Source: Clostridia bacterium
GTDB taxonomy: Bacteria; Bacillota; Clostridia; Christensenellales; Aristaeellaceae
Assembly: GCA_017397765.1 (NCBI GenBank)
Contig: JAFQIB010000065.1
Coordinates: forward strand, 1-53,069
DNA: 53,069 nucleotides
Direction: 5' to 3'
The translations under genes and the position numbers were made by a program. Positions 17,936 through 25,209 of the stretch are shown piece after piece; within the stretch, counting starts at the first letter, position 1, and each line of letters begins with the position of its first letter. The notes below the pieces were generated by a model. The model saw only the letters and a list, made by a program, of their open reading frames with translations, was not told where the DNA came from and did not search any database.

Positions 17936-18190
17936 GCCCCGGTGAATGCCGGGGCTCAGACTGTCAAAAACTCCTGGAGGTGTCGGAGGGCCCGCAGGCC
18001 CTCTGACTGTCATCGTATCCGGGGGCTTTGCCGCCGGGGCGGGGCGTTTTCGGCTTTCAGCCGAAAACATTCCTTACACGGAGGAGCGGCCGGGAGGGCC
18101 TTTCAGGCCTGACCAGCGACGGAGTGCAATCCTCGAAAAAGTGCCCGAAGCACTTTTTCGACACGCAGAGCCCCGGTGGATGCCGGGGCT
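17936..18190. repeat. MITE-like structured repeat element, full copy
   Basis: The left end CCGGGGCTCAGACTGTC-AAAAA (17949-17970) and the right end read in reverse (18154-18176, CCGGGGCTCTGCGTGTCGAAAAA) form an imperfect terminal inverted repeat. Each end carries a nearly identical 21-base hairpin (17936-17956 and 18170-18190, one difference). Inside are hairpins at 17982-18007, 18046-18068 and 18133-18161, joined by linkers TTCCTTACACG, CGGCCGGGAG and GAGTGCAA that recur at 52712-53069. No coding frame of interest. It could be a non-autonomous mobile element, a dispersed structured RNA, or both. Confidence 0.75.
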
Positions 18191-18211
18191 TTCTTGTAAG
18201 GAGGAGTAACG

Positions 18212-19084
18212 ATGTACAGGTTTTCGGTGCCGGAGAATAAGCGCGTCCGGGTGATCGTTTCGTCGGATACGGCCTGCGAGGCGGATGATCCCTTTGCCAT
18301 TGCCCACGCGCTTTTGTCCCCCAAGCTGGAGGTAAAGGCGGTCATCGCCGAGCATTTCATGTCCGAGGGCTCAATGGAAAAGAGCTATGCTGCTGCGGTG
18401 AAGCTGCTGACGCTGATGAAATCCGATGTGCCGGTGCTGCACGGTCAGGTATGGCCCAGGGACGGACAGCTCAGCGAGGGCGCGCAGTGCATCATTGATG
18501 AAGCCCGCCGGACGGATGACCGGCCCCTGTATGTGCTGCTGATGGGCGCGACCACCACCATGGCGGACGCCCTGCGCGCCGCACCTGACATTGCGGAACG
18601 GCTGACCGTCGTCACCATCGGCGGCAACGCCTACGGCAAGGACGCCTGGGCCTTCCGGGAGTTCAACTGGGGCAACGATCCGGAGGCCATCAACTTCATC
18701 CTCCGCGACACAAAGGTGCCGGTATGGCAGATTCCCTTCAGCGGCTATGCCTATGTCCGTACGAGCCTGGCAGAGCTGCAGCACCGCGTTGCACCCTGCG
18801 GCGAGGTCGGCGCTTATCTCCTCCGCCAGATGGATGAATACAACAACAGCCCCTACTCCGGATGGACAGCAGGCGAAAGCTGGTCTTTGGGCGACAATCC
18901 CAGCGTGGCGGTGGTCATCGACGACTGCGCCGGACGCTCCACAATGCAGAATGCATGGCTGATCGACGCGCAGACCGTCTATACCGAGGAAGTGCCTGAC
19001 CGCCCCATCCGCGTTTTCCACACGATGGACAGCCGCTTCGTGCTGGAGGATCTGTTCTGTAAGCTGCAACTAAATTTCGGGTGA
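18212..19084 (+). CDS. Nucleoside hydrolase-like protein
   Basis: A 290-residue protein resembling inosine-uridine nucleoside N-ribohydrolases, which split nucleosides to base and ribose using a bound calcium. The N-terminal metal-binding signature, usually DTDxGxDDA, appears as SSDTACEADDPFAIAHAL: the Asp pair is kept but the first part is changed. MGATTTMADAL and FREFNWGNDPEAINFIL match the fold's later segments. RBS AAGGAGGAG. The changed motif leaves the substrate open; a distant nucleoside-hydrolase-like role is likely but unproven. Confidence 0.8.
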   Translation: MYRFSVPENKRVRVIVSSDTACEADDPFAIAHALLSPKLEVKAVIAEHFMSEGSMEKSYAAAVKLLTLMKSDVPVLHGQVWPRDGQLSEGAQCIIDEARRTDDRPLYVLLMGATTTMADALRAAPDIAERLTVVTIGGNAYGKDAWAFREFNWGNDPEAINFILRDTKVPVWQIPFSGYAYVRTSLAELQHRVAPCGEVGAYLLRQMDEYNNSPYSGWTAGESWSLGDNPSVAVVIDDCAGRSTMQNAWLIDAQTVYTEEVPDRPIRVFHTMDSRFVLEDLFCKLQLNFG

Positions 19085-19121
19085 TTATTGATAAAACTAC
19101 TGTAGAGCAAAATGTCCATAT

Positions 19122-19157
19122 AGAAAAAATGCCAGACTATTGTCTGGCATTTTTTCT
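19122..19157. terminator. Perfect bidirectional terminator
   Basis: A 16-base perfect inverted repeat (19122-19137 and 19142-19157) with core ATGCCAGAC/GTCTGGCAT and A6/T6 flanks. It serves both the nucleoside-hydrolase-like gene and the convergent acetyltransferase gene. Confidence 0.95.
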
Positions 19158-19180
19158 ATGAGGCGGCCATGTATAGATGG

Positions 19181-19612
19181 TTACGATTGTTTCTTAATGA
19201 TCCACTTTGACATTCCTGAACCGCAATGTTCATTCGGATGCAGTGAATAACCAGCCTTTTGATAAAAGCCTTCCTTTCCTTTGGCACTTACCAACTGCAA
19301 GTATCCTTCCCACCCCGATTGCAGCCGGGTGTGAATGTACTCCTCAATGTGTAAAAGTAGACTCCTGCCTATACCGTGCCCCTGAAACGACGGCTCTACC
19401 ACAAAATCCTTTAGAAAAAAGGACATCGCACCATCGCCAAGCAAACGAGCCATCGCAATAACACGGTCGCCACACACGACAGAAAACGTAGCGTAGCTGT
19501 TAAGCAATACGATTTGCACCAAATCGCACGGCAGTTCTCCCCAGCCTGCGCTTGCAAATAGCCGGACAAAATCTTCTGCCCGCAACTGATTATCCTCTAT
19601 TATGTAATTCAC
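19181..19612 (-). CDS. GNAT family N-acetyltransferase
   Basis: A 143-residue acetyl-CoA-dependent acyltransferase. The CoA-binding motif A is seen as VVEPSFQGHGIGRSLL, with the later GFYQKAGYSLHP typical of GNAT motif B. Substrate unknown. The gene looks clearly less GC-rich than its neighbours and has more A/T-ending codons, hinting at recent acquisition. It lies alone between a bidirectional terminator and hflX. Confidence 0.9.
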   Translation of the reverse strand: MNYIIEDNQLRAEDFVRLFASAGWGELPCDLVQIVLLNSYATFSVVCGDRVIAMARLLGDGAMSFFLKDFVVEPSFQGHGIGRSLLLHIEEYIHTRLQSGWEGYLQLVSAKGKEGFYQKAGYSLHPNEHCGSGMSKWIIKKQS

Positions 19613-19652
19613 AGCCCACCTCCTGCACGCTCTATGCAGACAACAGCCCTAA

Positions 19653-21413
19653 TTATGCCTTGATGATCTGCTTGCCGTACTTCGCCACCAGGCGGTCACG
19701 GTCCGCATTGCCGATGATGATGGTCAGCTCAGTGCCCTCATCCGTGTAGTTTTCGCTCACCACGCGGCCCAGCGGACGGATCTGGCTCACCAGCCCGTAC
19801 TGGCTGAAGGGCAGCACGAAGGTCACCGGAGCAAAGGACTTCTGCAGCTCGGCAGCGATGCGGCTTTGCAGCTCGTCCAGCCCGTCGCCGGTTTTGGCGG
19901 ACACCATCACCGCGCCGGGGAAGGTCGGTTCGGCCTTGCCCAGATCGCACTTGTTGATGACCTCAATCCGCGGCTGCTCCGTTGCGCCCAGCTCCTCCAG
20001 CACCTGCATGACCGTGTCATGCTGCTTGTACATTTCACTGGATGCACCGTCGTTGACGATCAGCAGCACGTCCGCCAGCGTCGCTTCATCCAGGGTGGAG
20101 CGGAAGGCGCTGACCAGGGCGTGGGGCAGCTTGCGGATAAAGCCGACCGTATCCACCAGCAGGAATGGCGTATGCTCAGCGGTCTCAATGCGGCGGGACA
20201 CAGCGTCCAGCGTAGCAAAGAGCTGATCCTGCACATACACATCGCTGCCGGTCAGCTTGTTCAGCAACGTGGATTTTCCGGCGTTGGTATAGCCCACCAG
20301 CGCCACCACGGGGATCTCGTTCTTCTCCCGGTTCTTGCGGCGGAGCTCCCGCTGCTTCTCCACTGTCTCCAGGCGACGGCGCAGCTCGGTCATGCGCTCA
20401 CGGATGCGGCGGCGGTTCATTTCCAGCTTGGATTCGCCCGGGCCGCGGGTGCCGATACCGCCCGCAAGGCGCGACAGCACCAGGCCCTGGCCGATCAGCC
20501 GGGTGGACTGATACTGCAGCTGGGCCAGTTCGACCTGCAGTTTGCCCTCCGCAGAGGAGGCACGCTGGGCAAAGATATCCAGGATCAGCGTCGTGCGGTC
20601 AACGACCTTCACATGCAGCATATCCTCCAGGTTTCGCATCTGGATGCCGGACAGCTCCTCGTCAAAGATGACCATGTCCGCCTCCAGCGCCTGCGCCTGG
20701 CGGGTCAGCTCATCCGCACGGCCCTTGCCGATGAACAGTGCGTTGTCGGGCTTATCGCGCTTCTGCAGGAACATGCCGACCACCTCTGCACCGGCGGTTT
20801 CCGCCAGCCGGGCCAGCTCCTGCAGGCTCTCCTCGCTTTCGATACCCATCAGAACTGCCCGTTCTTTGGCATTGGGATTCTTCTGCTCGTCCTCCCAGCC
20901 GACGATCCGGTCGCTCTCCTCAATTTGACGGTTCCACTCCGCGTCCGGCACCTTGTACCAGCGGACGGGCTCGTCCATGAGGATATTCTGCTTCTCCCCC
21001 AGGAAGGCGGCCTGCACGAAGGTCGGCTCCCCCTTCAGGCAGCCGACGGAGACCATCGCGTCATAGCGGAAGGAGCGCAGCGCGGACAGATCCACGTCGC
21101 TCAGCCGTCCGTCCCCGTTGGGATGGGTATGCACGCAGCGCACGCAGCTCAGGCGCTGGGCATTGCGGCGCAGCCGGTAGTCCCGCAGCTCCACGTCCCG
21201 GTCCGTACCCACGGACACTTCGACGATCTCGCCGTCGCGGGTGATATACACGGCGATCTCACGGTTGAGCGCGCCGGAGAACCGGGCCAGGAACTGCATC
21301 AGCTCCCGGGGGAGGAAATCGCCGTCCTCCACTTCATAATTGTACAGGCTCGCCAGCGCGTCGATCACGCTGTCGCGAATGCCCGTCAGATTGCCATGCA
21401 CTTCTTGCTTCAT
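19653..21413 (-). CDS. hflX: GTPase HflX with N-terminal JAMM-like domain
   Basis: Ribosome-associated GTPase that splits stalled or hibernating 70S ribosomes. The HflX domain (about residues 188-350) holds the family GTRGPGESKLE motif, and the G domain has GYTNAGKST (374-382), DTVGF and NKCD. Residues 1-150 are extra: they carry E62/E65, then VHTHPNGDGRLSDVD with H95, H97, S105 and D108, exactly the H-x-H-x10-D spacing of JAMM/MPN metalloprotease or RadC-like domains. The ATG at 21413 has AAAGGA upstream; a TTG 5 codons earlier is less likely. No partner gene suggests a substrate for the extra domain. Confidence 0.95.
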   Translation of the reverse strand: MKQEVHGNLTGIRDSVIDALASLYNYEVEDGDFLPRELMQFLARFSGALNREIAVYITRDGEIVEVSVGTDRDVELRDYRLRRNAQRLSCVRCVHTHPNGDGRLSDVDLSALRSFRYDAMVSVGCLKGEPTFVQAAFLGEKQNILMDEPVRWYKVPDAEWNRQIEESDRIVGWEDEQKNPNAKERAVLMGIESEESLQELARLAETAGAEVVGMFLQKRDKPDNALFIGKGRADELTRQAQALEADMVIFDEELSGIQMRNLEDMLHVKVVDRTTLILDIFAQRASSAEGKLQVELAQLQYQSTRLIGQGLVLSRLAGGIGTRGPGESKLEMNRRRIRERMTELRRRLETVEKQRELRRKNREKNEIPVVALVGYTNAGKSTLLNKLTGSDVYVQDQLFATLDAVSRRIETAEHTPFLLVDTVGFIRKLPHALVSAFRSTLDEATLADVLLIVNDGASSEMYKQHDTVMQVLEELGATEQPRIEVINKCDLGKAEPTFPGAVMVSAKTGDGLDELQSRIAAELQKSFAPVTFVLPFSQYGLVSQIRPLGRVVSENYTDEGTELTIIIGNADRDRLVAKYGKQIIKA

Positions 21414-21437
21414 GTAGTTTCCTTTCAATGATGCAGA

Positions 21438-22142
21438 TCAACCATTTCCGTCATCGTCGGAGGATATATAGTAGATTTCGCCGGTCACCGCATCAATATT
21501 CACCTGGCAGACCACCTGGCCGTTGTCAGCCATGCAGATTTCCCAGATACCGTTGCAGTCCTCCCCGCCCATGATATACCCAGGACAGGCCAGATAGCCT
21601 GCTGCCTGGCCACCGGGGTAATAGGGCGCAAGTGCGATGACGGCCAGTTCACAGGCCTCACTTGCGGACATATCATCGTCTTTGGGCAGACCGTACATAG
21701 GCTGTATCGCATAGAGGGCGTCAATCAACGCTTTTTCCTCCACACGCCACAGCGCCTTATTCGTGCTGCCGTCTTTCCAGGCTGCCCATTTTTCCAGCGG
21801 CTCGGTGAAGAAGCCATCTTGGGTGGTATAGCGGTCCATCACAGCGCCCGTAGCTGCATCGATCTCCACACACCAGCCGTCTGTCAGTGTGGTCAGGTCG
21901 AAAGCCGTCACAATCCAGCGAAAGGTATCATCGCTCATTTTGACGACTTCTGCGTGGGACTGATACTGCTCGATTCCCTCAGGCAGCATATCAACAATGG
22001 TTGTGAGAGCTGTCTCCAAACCAACCTGGATATGATTCTGCGCCCTTTCTTCCACAATCTCCACAGGGATCGGCGCTTTTTCCTCCGCATACGCAGGCAG
22101 ACAGAACATCAGCGCCAGCAGCACGATCAGTTTCTTCATCAT
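21438..22142 (-). CDS. Exported protein with PepSY-like modules
   Basis: A 234-residue protein with a Sec signal peptide (KKLIVLLALMFCLPAYA). The mature part seems to hold two modules ending in similar beta-hairpins, CVEIDAATGAVMDRY and QVNIDAVTGEIYYIS, a pattern seen in PepSY-type domains that often inhibit or chaperone secreted peptidases. This is a resemblance, not a firm assignment. Two adjacent Met codons follow AGGAGG; the second has the better spacing. Lies 24 bases upstream of the hflX start on the same strand. Confidence 0.7.
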   Translation of the reverse strand: MMKKLIVLLALMFCLPAYAEEKAPIPVEIVEERAQNHIQVGLETALTTIVDMLPEGIEQYQSHAEVVKMSDDTFRWIVTAFDLTTLTDGWCVEIDAATGAVMDRYTTQDGFFTEPLEKWAAWKDGSTNKALWRVEEKALIDALYAIQPMYGLPKDDDMSASEACELAVIALAPYYPGGQAAGYLACPGYIMGGEDCNGIWEICMADNGQVVCQVNIDAVTGEIYYISSDDDGNG

Positions 22143-22216
22143 GATTCCTCCTAATGGGAATTTGGGAAAAGCTTTCCCTGCCCATACAACGAAGCAGACA
22201 GGGATATTCTTCCCCT

Positions 22217-22582
22217 TTACCTGCGGCTTCTGATCAGCGTCACCGCCAGGAAGCCGATGAAGGCGCTTTCCACCAGGATCACATTGCTGTCCCCGGTGCG
22301 CAGCATGTGCAGCACCGGCACCTCAATGCCAATCACCGCCAGATACTGGCTCAGCACTGCGAGGATCAGCATCATTAGCGGAACCCAAAGCAGCCCGGCA
22401 AAGGGCTCCCGCTTCTTCGTCGCGCCGCAAAGCGGCAGCACCAGCGCCAGCGCAACGCCCAGCGTCACGCCCTTGAGCACCTCCGTCCAGAAGGGAATGC
22501 CGTCCATCAGCGGGAAAATCAGACACAGCAGCGCCGCCATCAGCAGCGGCAGCAGAATGACCACCAGCTTGCGCAAAAACAT
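22217..22582 (-). CDS. Small membrane protein coupled to trmD
   Basis: A 121-residue protein with three or four hydrophobic helices (KLVVILLPLLMAALLCLIF, VTLGVALALVLPLCG, LLWVPLMMLILAVLS, ILVESAFIGFLAVTLI). No family recognised. Its ATG overlaps the trmD stop (TGATG) and has GGAGGA 6 bases upstream inside trmD, so it is translated with trmD. It takes the place where rplS often lies in Firmicutes. Confidence 0.75.
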   Translation of the reverse strand: MFLRKLVVILLPLLMAALLCLIFPLMDGIPFWTEVLKGVTLGVALALVLPLCGATKKREPFAGLLWVPLMMLILAVLSQYLAVIGIEVPVLHMLRTGDSNVILVESAFIGFLAVTLIRSRR

Positions 22583-23301
22583 CACTGTTCCTCCAGCCAT
22601 TTCTTTTCCTTATCGGTGAGCGCCGCCTTTTCCAGCAGATCCGGGCGGAATTTCTTCGTCGCCCGCAGGCTTTCCTGTCGCCGCCAGGCCTTGATCTTCG
22701 CATGATCGCCGGACAGGAGGATCTCCGGCACCTCCATGCCGCACAGCTCCCGGGGCCGGGTATACTGGGGATATTCCAGCAGCCCGTCGGAGAAGCTTTC
22801 CTCCTCTGCCGACTCCCCCGAGCCCAGCACGCCGGGGATGAACCGGGACACGCAATCCGTCAGCACCATCGCCGCCAGTTCACCACCGGTGAGGATATAG
22901 TCGCCAATGGAGATTTCCTCGTCGATGCAACTATCCAGCGCTCGCTGATCCACACCCTCATAGTGGCCGCAGAGCAGCACCAGATGCTCCTCCCTGGCCA
23001 GCTCCCGGGCTTTGGCGGTGGTCAGCGTCGTACCGCGCGGGCCCATATAGATGCGCCGCCCGGAGAAGTTCTCCCCCGTGACCTGCTTCATGGCGTCCAT
23101 GATGGGCTGGGCAAGCATCACCATGCCTGCGCCGCCGCCGAAGGGGTAATCATCGGTATTCTTATGCTTCCGGTCGGAGAAAGGGCGGATATCGACGCAT
23201 TCTACCTCGATCAGTCCCTGCTCCCGGGCCCGGCCGAGGATGCTGGAGTTCATGACGCTCTCGAACATCTCCGGGAAGATGGTCAGGATGGTGATCTTCA
23301 T
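22582..23301 (-). CDS. trmD: tRNA (guanosine(37)-N1)-methyltransferase
   Basis: SAM-dependent SPOUT enzyme that methylates G37 of tRNAs reading CNN codons, preventing +1 frameshifting. The trefoil-knot motifs are intact: YPFGGGAGMVMLAQP, LLCGHYEGVDQR and ISIGDYILTGGELAAM. Length 239 is typical. It lies 3 bases after rimM in the expected rimM-trmD order. Confidence 0.98.
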   Translation of the reverse strand: MKITILTIFPEMFESVMNSSILGRAREQGLIEVECVDIRPFSDRKHKNTDDYPFGGGAGMVMLAQPIMDAMKQVTGENFSGRRIYMGPRGTTLTTAKARELAREEHLVLLCGHYEGVDQRALDSCIDEEISIGDYILTGGELAAMVLTDCVSRFIPGVLGSGESAEEESFSDGLLEYPQYTRPRELCGMEVPEILLSGDHAKIKAWRRQESLRATKKFRPDLLEKAALTDKEKKWLEEQ

Positions 23302-23304
23302 CCG

Positions 23305-23826
23305 TCATTCCTCCCAGACCGCGACTTCATCCAGCTTTTCGCGGATGACGCTGATGCGCTTTTCCGCCACGTCCACCGTGGGGAACACGGCCTTCAGCGC
23401 CGGGGCCATGACGGACGTGCCCTTGGCCTTGAAGACGTACACATCCACCATGCCATACTGGAGCACGTCGGTCAGCTTACCGATGGACTTACCCGCCTCA
23501 TCGATGCCCTCGCAGCCGATCAGGTCGGAGATATACACCTCACCCTCCTCCAGCGGATTGGCATGGGCGCGATCCACATAGAGCTGCACTGCACGGAGCT
23601 TTTCCGCATCCTCCATGGAGGCACAGTCGCCCAGCGTGGCATAGACAAAGCCGTCATGGACGCGGCTGCACTTCATCTTGACAGGCGCATACGTTTCGCC
23701 CTGCTTGACATAGAGGGTTTTCCAGCGGCGGAAATCATCGTGGTTGGCGGCATAGGGCTTGATCTTGACCTCGCCCTTGATGCCCTGGGGCTTGAGGACT
23801 TCGCCGATCATCAGGTATTCGATCAT
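23305..23826 (-). CDS. rimM: 16S rRNA processing protein RimM
   Basis: Assembly factor for the 30S head domain that binds S19. The N-terminal part reads MIGEVLKPQGIKGEVKIKP and the C-terminal PRC-barrel-like half contains VYISDLIGCEGIDEAG. The 173-residue length is typical. The frame stays open for another 400 bases upstream, but the true start is at 23826: AAGGAGA precedes it and similarity begins there. trmD follows after 3 bases. Confidence 0.96.
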   Translation of the reverse strand: MIEYLMIGEVLKPQGIKGEVKIKPYAANHDDFRRWKTLYVKQGETYAPVKMKCSRVHDGFVYATLGDCASMEDAEKLRAVQLYVDRAHANPLEEGEVYISDLIGCEGIDEAGKSIGKLTDVLQYGMVDVYVFKAKGTSVMAPALKAVFPTVDVAEKRISVIREKLDEVAVWEE

Positions 23827-24390
23827 GGTGTATCTCCTTTTGCGGGGCTGCCAGTCGGGCTTCGGCCTCCGGCGGGCAGGGCGCTGCCCTGCACCTGCCA
23901 GAGGGATTTCATCCCTCTGGACTCCCGTTTCGCGTTTGAGGTTGAGGATGGAGTCTTGGTTGGTCGCGCGTGGGGCTTTTGCGTTCCCTGGGGCTGTCTG
24001 CCGCGCCCTCATGGCGCGGGCCTTGGGGCTGCGCGTTTTGGCAGGATTGGGCTGGGCGAGCTTTGGCTCGGATCTGTGAACAAGTTCACAGAGTCCTCGC
24101 GTCGCGCCGGCTTGTCTGCGCCTGCATGGTTGTGAGAGGCGGCAACCTCCTGCGGAGGTTGGCGGGATAGTGTGGGGCAGCCTCCGGCGGGCAGGGCGCT
24201 GTCTTGCTGCCAGGATATTCTTCCCCGATGGAGCTGGCAGCACCGGCGGGCGATGCCTGAGGGGGGGTAGCGACGGCTTCAGTCAGTTCAGCGTCTGGCT
24301 GTGCGGTGTGCTGAAGCAGGCATTTCCGCTTCCCTGTGAAAAAGGGCACAGGAAATTGTCTTTCCCGCGCCCCTTATGTATCCATGTAGC
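23827..24390. repeat. 564-base non-coding stretch with many perfect hairpins
   Basis: Lies between khpA and rimM inside an otherwise tight operon. A 22-base direct repeat (23865-23886 and 24180-24201) brackets it. Perfect hairpins: GCAGGGC/GCCCTGC (23876-23892), CCAGAGGGA/TCCCTCTGG (23898-23920), CTGTGAAC/GTTCACAG (24074-24091), CAACCTCC/GGAGGTTG (24143-24161). Frames that cross it show no family similarity. The composition and hairpin chain look like inserted repetitive DNA. Confidence 0.7.
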
Positions 24391-24627
24391 TTACTTGTCG
24401 TCCTCGACGATCTCGACGTAAACAGGCTTGCTGTTCTTGGCCGTCGCAGCCTTGATCACCGTGCGGATGGCCTTGGCAATGCGGCCCTGCTTGCCGATGA
24501 CCTTGCCCATATCCTCGTCAGCCACGCTGAGCTCCAGGATGATGGCCTCGGCCTCGGTCTCACGGACGACGACCTGGTCGGGATGATCCACCAGGGACTT
24601 CGCCACGAAAGTGAGCAATTCTTGCAT
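24391..24627 (-). CDS. khpA: KH-domain RNA-binding protein KhpA
   Basis: A 78-residue KH protein (YlqC family) that pairs with KhpB/Jag and affects cell size and division in related bacteria. The KH signature is ADEDMGKVIGKQGRIAKAIRTVIKAA, with its GxxG loop as GKQG. It sits between rpsP and rimM, its usual place. Confidence 0.95.
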   Translation of the reverse strand: MQELLTFVAKSLVDHPDQVVVRETEAEAIILELSVADEDMGKVIGKQGRIAKAIRTVIKAATAKNSKPVYVEIVEDDK

Positions 24628-24718
24628 TGGAGGTTCCTTTCTGCCGACTGGCGGTCAACGTGAGCATAGTACACCCTTGGCGCATATGCTTACGTCGAAA
24701 AGAGGGGCTGAAAGACCC

Positions 24719-24985
24719 TTACTTCTCGATGACGCCGGTCTTCTTCAGCAGAACGCGAACGGTGTCGGTGGGCTGGGCGCCACAGGCGATCCAGTACTTG
24801 GCGCGCTCGCCGTCAACCTTGATATCAGCAGGCTGGGTCATGGGGTTGTAGTAGCCGATCTCCTCGATGAAGCGGCCATCGCGGGGGCTGGCGACGTCAG
24901 CGACGACAACGCGGTAGAAAGGCTTCTTCTTCATACCCATGCGCTTGAGACGAATCTTAACAGACATTTTTGTGTTCCTCCTCAA
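24719..24985 (-). CDS. rpsP: 30S ribosomal protein S16
   Basis: Small-subunit assembly protein. Starts [32 protein letters not shown] by family pattern (first 19 residues clear) and continues with IGYYNPMT and [13 protein letters not shown]. 88 residues is normal. Located between ffh and khpA as in most Firmicutes. Confidence 0.98.
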   Translation of the reverse strand: MRRNTKMSVKIRLKRMGMKKKPFYRVVVADVASPRDGRFIEEIGYYNPMTQPADIKVDGERAKYWIACGAQPTDTVRVLLKKTGVIEK

Positions 24986-25209
24986 ATTCTTGTGAGTTTT
25001 GATCTATATGGAAATCATATGCTTTTTGCTATATGACCCACTCGAGTTTCATATGGGACTTGCGTCCCGCAGCCTGATCAAAATCAAGCCGGTAGCCCGC
25101 CCGATGAGCGGGCGGAAGGTCAACGCCGCATGCCGACCCAACCTGCACGCGTTAGGTCTGTGGCGTAGAAAACAACTTCATCGCGAGTTGCCCGCGGGGG
25201 CAGCCCCGC

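Larger units (their letters stand above)
17887..18211. other. 325-base intergenic region with repeats
   Basis: No gene. Holds a heptamer repeat tract (17893-17924) and the full copy of the terminal-inverted-repeat element (17936-18190), then AAGGAGGAG, the ribosome binding site of the next gene. Confidence 0.85.

Noticed and set aside
17946-18209. Open frames of 70-87 codons inside the structured element
   Set aside because: They cross hairpins, have no ribosome binding site, and are not kept in the second copy.
23827-24243. 139-codon upstream extension of rimM
   Set aside because: Covers the hairpin-rich island, Arg/Pro/Ala-rich with no similarity; the rimM start has its own ribosome binding site.
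24986-25209. Possible terminator or small RNA between rpsP and ffh
   Set aside because: Only a short CCGCCCG/CGGGCGG hairpin without a T-run; nothing more can be supported.
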